Source of the DNA: AV40 sp038230255
GTDB taxonomy: Bacteria; Verrucomicrobiota; Verrucomicrobiia; Chthoniobacterales; UBA10450
DNA: 64,000 bases
Assembly: GCA_038230255.1 (NCBI GenBank)
Contig: JBBRNP010000003.1
Location: forward strand, 62,001-126,000
Reading direction: 5' to 3'
Below are positions 61,147 through 64,000 of this stretch, piece after piece. Made by a program: the position numbers and the translations under genes. Position 1 is the stretch's first letter; each line of letters opens with the position of its first letter. Below the pieces are notes generated by a model, which worked only from the letters and a program-made list of their open reading frames with translations, was not told the DNA's origin and made no database searches.

Positions 61147-62637
61147 CTACAACGATTCCGCCGTTTTCTGTATCAGCTCCCAGACGTTGCGAAGATGCTG
61201 CTCGGTCGTGAGCACGTTACCCAGACCAATTCGCATGACGGTGCGTCCGCGCAATCTTGTTTGCGTGATGTAACTGCTTCCGGACGCATTGATCCGCTCG
61301 ACTATGGTCGTATTCAGGTTGTCGATCCTGCTTGCCGCGCCGGAGGTCCGAGCCGGACTGGCGGTTGGCGAAGGCGGGTCGGGATCGCCGGTAACCAATC
61401 GGAAACAGACCACGCCCATACTGACTGGCGCGGCCAATTCAAAACGTTTGTCGTTCCGGACCCACTCCGCGAAAAGTTTGGCGAGACGAAGATGATCGCG
61501 GATGCGCGCGGCAATTCCTTCGCGACCAAACGCGCGCCAGACGACCCAGGCTTTGAGCGCGCGGAAACGGCGGCCGAGTTGGACGCCGTAGTCCATGTAG
61601 TTAATTTCCGTATTATCCGGAGCGCGCAGATGCAAATATTCCGGGACGAGAGCGAAGAGGCGACGCAACCGCCCAATGTCGCGCATGTAAAGCGCGCTGA
61701 AATCAAACGGAACGAAGAGCATCTTGTGCGGGTTGACGACAATTGAATCAGCTTCGTTCCACCCGGCTGTGACCGATTTGCATTCGGGCAAGAGCGCGAG
61801 TCCCGCGCCGTAGGCGCCATCGATGTGCAACCACATTTTGTGTTCGCGGCAAATTTTCGCGATCTCGAGAACAGGATCGACGCTGGCGGTCGATGTTGTG
61901 CCCACAGTTGCGACCACGGCCAGCGGCTTAAATTTCTCGGCGATGTCCCGCTCGACCATTGCCCGCAACGCGGCCACATCGAGACGAAATTCGGCATCGG
62001 TCGGGACGCGTTGCACATTGTCTTCACCAATCCCGATGGCGATCGCGCCTTTTTCAATCGAGCTGTGCGCCTGATCGGAAGTATAAATTCGAAATCGCGG
62101 CAGGTCGCGACCACTCAATCCGAGCTTGCGCGTGTTCGGCGCGAGCTGTTCCCGCGCGGTGGCCAGCGCGTGCATGGTGGAGATTGAGGCCGTGTCGTAG
62201 ACCACGCCCATGAACTCTTTTGGCAATTGCAGCCATTGGCGCAGCCAATCGAGCACCAGCGTTTCTAATTCGGTTCCGGCGGGCGCGGTCCGCCATGTCA
62301 TGGTGTTAACGTTGAGCGCGCCGGTGATCATCTCTGCCAGAATGCCGGGATTGGTCGTGGTGCAGCCGAAGTAACTCATGAATTGCGGATGCGCCCAATG
62401 GGCGACACCGGGAACAATTACCCGATCGATATCGGCAAAGATTTTTTCGAACGACGTACCGGTCTCCGGCGCATCGCGGTCCAGCTGCGCAAGAATTTCT
62501 CCCGGTTGCACGTTTCGAGAAATCGGACGCTCGCCGATTTTTTCACGATAATCAGCGACCCAATCAGCGAGTTCGTGCAATTGTTTGCGGAAAATTTTCG
62601 GCCAAACGTCGCCGAGATGATCCTGTCGATCTTTCAT
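61147..62637 (-). CDS. PLP-dependent amino-acid decarboxylase with repeat-encoded insertion
   Basis: Group II pyridoxal-dependent decarboxylase (about 496 aa), of the aromatic-amino-acid/glutamate type. PQFMSYFGCTTTNPGILAEMI, ATVGTTSTASVDPV, WLHIDGAYGAGLALLPEC and the PLP lysine in SIVVNPHKMLFVPFD are clear. Start ATG 62637 (MKDRQDHLGDVWPK). Around residues 420-431 it carries PPSPTASPARTS, encoded by a palindrome copy plus the CGCCTTCGCC-type element (61345-61380), not found in usual members. Substrate undetermined. Confidence 0.9.
   Translation of the reverse strand: MKDRQDHLGDVWPKIFRKQLHELADWVADYREKIGERPISRNVQPGEILAQLDRDAPETGTSFEKIFADIDRVIVPGVAHWAHPQFMSYFGCTTTNPGILAEMITGALNVNTMTWRTAPAGTELETLVLDWLRQWLQLPKEFMGVVYDTASISTMHALATAREQLAPNTRKLGLSGRDLPRFRIYTSDQAHSSIEKGAIAIGIGEDNVQRVPTDAEFRLDVAALRAMVERDIAEKFKPLAVVATVGTTSTASVDPVLEIAKICREHKMWLHIDGAYGAGLALLPECKSVTAGWNEADSIVVNPHKMLFVPFDFSALYMRDIGRLRRLFALVPEYLHLRAPDNTEINYMDYGVQLGRRFRALKAWVVWRAFGREGIAARIRDHLRLAKLFAEWVRNDKRFELAAPVSMGVVCFRLVTGDPDPPSPTASPARTSGAASRIDNLNTTIVERINASGSSYITQTRLRGRTVMRIGLGNVLTTEQHLRNVWELIQKTAESL
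61345..61380. repeat. GTCCG/CGGAC palindrome copy 6 plus GGCGAAGGCGG element inside a decarboxylase gene
   Basis: GGTCCGAGCCGGACTGGC followed by GGTTGGCGAAGGCGGG. The same two elements are adjacent or near each other at 52582-52610. Read in frame as PPSPTASPART in the protein. Confidence 0.8.
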
Positions 62638-62714
62638 TCGTAGCAATCGATCCCCTGATGAAAACTCATTTCGGTCTTTTTCAGCGACGAAATAACAATT
62701 ACTCTCCAAAAACC

Positions 62715-63017
62715 ATGGCAACCCCTTTTCAAACTTACACGATTCATTATCAGAGCGGCACTTCTATCGAAGCGTTTATCCAAATCTTCAACGGCGGTTC
62801 ATTTATCGGTAACATTAATTTCCACAAGGACGACGCAACGCTCCCTGCCAATACATTGTCCGGCGGCGTGCACACGATAAATTACCACCTGAGCCGCTTC
62901 CGGGATGTTTTGCAGATACTGCAATACGAAAAACCATTACAAGTAAACGTGGCAAACGGTGTCGGTAACCTGATGGCCACCGGTTTCGAACCGGTCGGCG
63001 AACAGGAAGGCGCCTAA
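62715..63017 (+). CDS. Small protein of unknown function
   Basis: 100 aa from ATG 62715. TPFQTYTIHYQSGTSIEAFIQIF, GGSFIGNINFHKDDATLPANTL and YHLSRFRDVLQILQYEKPLQV, with beta-strand-like alternation. Divergent from the decarboxylase by about 77 bases. Coding bias and length support a real gene. Family not recognised. Confidence 0.65.
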   Translation: MATPFQTYTIHYQSGTSIEAFIQIFNGGSFIGNINFHKDDATLPANTLSGGVHTINYHLSRFRDVLQILQYEKPLQVNVANGVGNLMATGFEPVGEQEGA

Positions 63018-63042
63018 CGGCGCTCTGCGCGCGTCTCCAACC

Positions 63043-64000
63043 TCAGAACGCGAAGCCGAAACTCAAATGAAACGCGCCAAAGTCTTCACCCGGCGCGCGA
63101 TCTGGATTCCATCCATAATCGAGACGAATCGGGCCGATCGGCAACTTGTAACGCAAGCCGGCGCCGAGCGCGTAGCGCATGTCGTCCACGCCCGGTTCCT
63201 CGGAAGTGGGAAGCAAGTCTCCGGCATCAAAGAACAATGCACCCTGAAGCTCGCCGTAAATTGGAAACGTGTACTCAACATTGAAGATCGTGTAGAATTC
63301 GCCACCGATCGGATTTCCCTTGGGATCGTGCGGGCCGAGATCGCGTTCGCCAAAGCTGCGGACGCTGGTGGCGCCGCCGTTAAAAAATCGCTCGTCGATT
63401 GGAAGCGTGGTCGGCTCATCCGGACCGGAATGATTCAGCGAATGAATAACCCCAACGCGCGCGCCGAAAGCGAGCGACGATTGCTCGAACCAGCGTCGTA
63501 ATGGCGGCGCGGTTTCATCTTCAACAACTCCTGGCGTCAACGACTTTGGTCCGAACGGTAAAAAATAGGCGATGCGGCCAGTAGCGCGAATGAGTTGAAT
63601 GTCGCTGCCGAACGCGGTCGAGGCGACATCGACGGTATTATTGATCAGCAAACCGCGCGGCGCGACCAGCGGACTTTCGCGCAAATCGAGCGTGTGAGTG
63701 AATCCGAGCGAATTCACGAAATAGGAAGTATTACCGAGAAAGCGCAAGGCAATCGAGGTTTGCGTCACTTCGACGTGACGGGCGGCAAAGACCAAACCGG
63801 CTTCGTATTGTTTGGTGATTTTGCGGGTAAGTTCAACCCGGTCGCCCAACTCAAACTTGGAGTAGCCGTCGTAGTCAAAAGTAAAGGCGGACACCCGATT
63901 TTTGAAACTGAAATCGGTATCGAAAAGAAACGGATCTTCGACAACAAACTCGCCTTTGTAGCTGCGCTGCGAAACTTCGGCCGAGATGGTAAATGGCCGG
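63043..64000 (-). CDS. Omp85/BamA-type outer-membrane barrel, N-terminal part beyond the window
   Basis: The frame is open to base 64000 on the minus strand and starts in the window as RPFTISAEVSQRSYKGEFV, VEDPFLFDTDFSFKNRVSAF. It ends LSFGFAF, with the terminal Phe that marks outer-membrane barrel proteins. Internal strands SIALRFLGNTSYFVN, FGARVGVIHSLN and GEFYTIFNVEYTFPIYGELQG fit the surface-antigen D15/Omp85 C-terminal barrel, with FFDAGDLLP and LRYKLPIGPIRLDYGW as typical last strands. Could be BamA or TamA; POTRA domains are not visible. Confidence 0.88.
   Translation of the reverse strand, partial: RPFTISAEVSQRSYKGEFVVEDPFLFDTDFSFKNRVSAFTFDYDGYSKFELGDRVELTRKITKQYEAGLVFAARHVEVTQTSIALRFLGNTSYFVNSLGFTHTLDLRESPLVAPRGLLINNTVDVASTAFGSDIQLIRATGRIAYFLPFGPKSLTPGVVEDETAPPLRRWFEQSSLAFGARVGVIHSLNHSGPDEPTTLPIDERFFNGGATSVRSFGERDLGPHDPKGNPIGGEFYTIFNVEYTFPIYGELQGALFFDAGDLLPTSEEPGVDDMRYALGAGLRYKLPIGPIRLDYGWNPDRAPGEDFGAFHLSFGFAF

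Overview
The window reads as a chromosomal segment of a Gram-negative bacterium with moderately high GC, most likely a member of the Verrucomicrobiota (a soil-type Chthoniobacterales-like lineage). The phylum call is inference from protein character, gene order and intergenic repeat style; no rRNA or tRNA gene was seen. A Gram-negative envelope is supported directly by an MlaE/MlaF/MlaD lipid-transport set, an Omp85-type barrel at the right edge, lipoprotein signals and a PpiD/SurA-like periplasmic folding factor.

Layout. 1-4700: riboflavin and core genes (ribBA, DsbA-like and VKOR redox pair, lipoprotein, ribH, nusB, ftsY). 4700-9560: MFS transporter, three tandem MsrB-type proteins (two lacking the catalytic Cys) and a RarD-type transporter. 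9680-12870: unknown protein followed by mlaE-mlaF-mlaD. 12930-18650: minus-strand glycosyltransferase and lipA, then small enzymes. 18730-27020: mostly plus-strand metabolic and transport genes (POT transporter, monooxygenase, EamA, acyltransferase, cupin, S9 peptidase, phosphatase, dipeptide epimerase). 27030-33640: minus-strand block (DUF1697, 2-hydroxyacid dehydrogenase, PhzF, aminotransferase, fatty-acid desaturase, IF-1, RRM protein). 33750-48740: mixed genes including RhlE-type helicase, frameshifted trmO-like gene, two near-duplicate nitroreductases, POT transporter and M48 protease. 48900-53850: accessory-looking segment with an exonuclease remnant, a three-gene operon for a Gly-rich membrane protein, and small unknown genes. 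54000-64000: riboswitch-controlled thiC, PepO peptidase, PpiD-like protein, PLP decarboxylase and the Omp85 barrel.

The most striking feature is pervasive small repetitive DNA. Several families are present: REP-like hairpins ending in CTACA, a GTCCG-AGC-CGGAC palindrome, a CGCCTTCGCC/GGCTACGGCG element, and degenerate short tandem repeats of GTCACT, TTCTGAC, AGCTCCC, AATTCTGT and TTCTTAC types. They fill intergenic space and also appear inside conserved genes as in-frame extra peptides (ftsY, an EamA transporter, rhlE, a PLP decarboxylase, thiC). In the trmO-like gene a copy breaks the frame. This resembles, by analogy only, the Rickettsia palindromic elements that insert into coding genes, and it is the best candidate here for something undescribed.

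Regulation visible in sequence: a TPP riboswitch with a terminator upstream of thiC, one strong intrinsic terminator at 40640-40669, and several translationally coupled gene pairs (ATGA or GTGAATGA overlaps).
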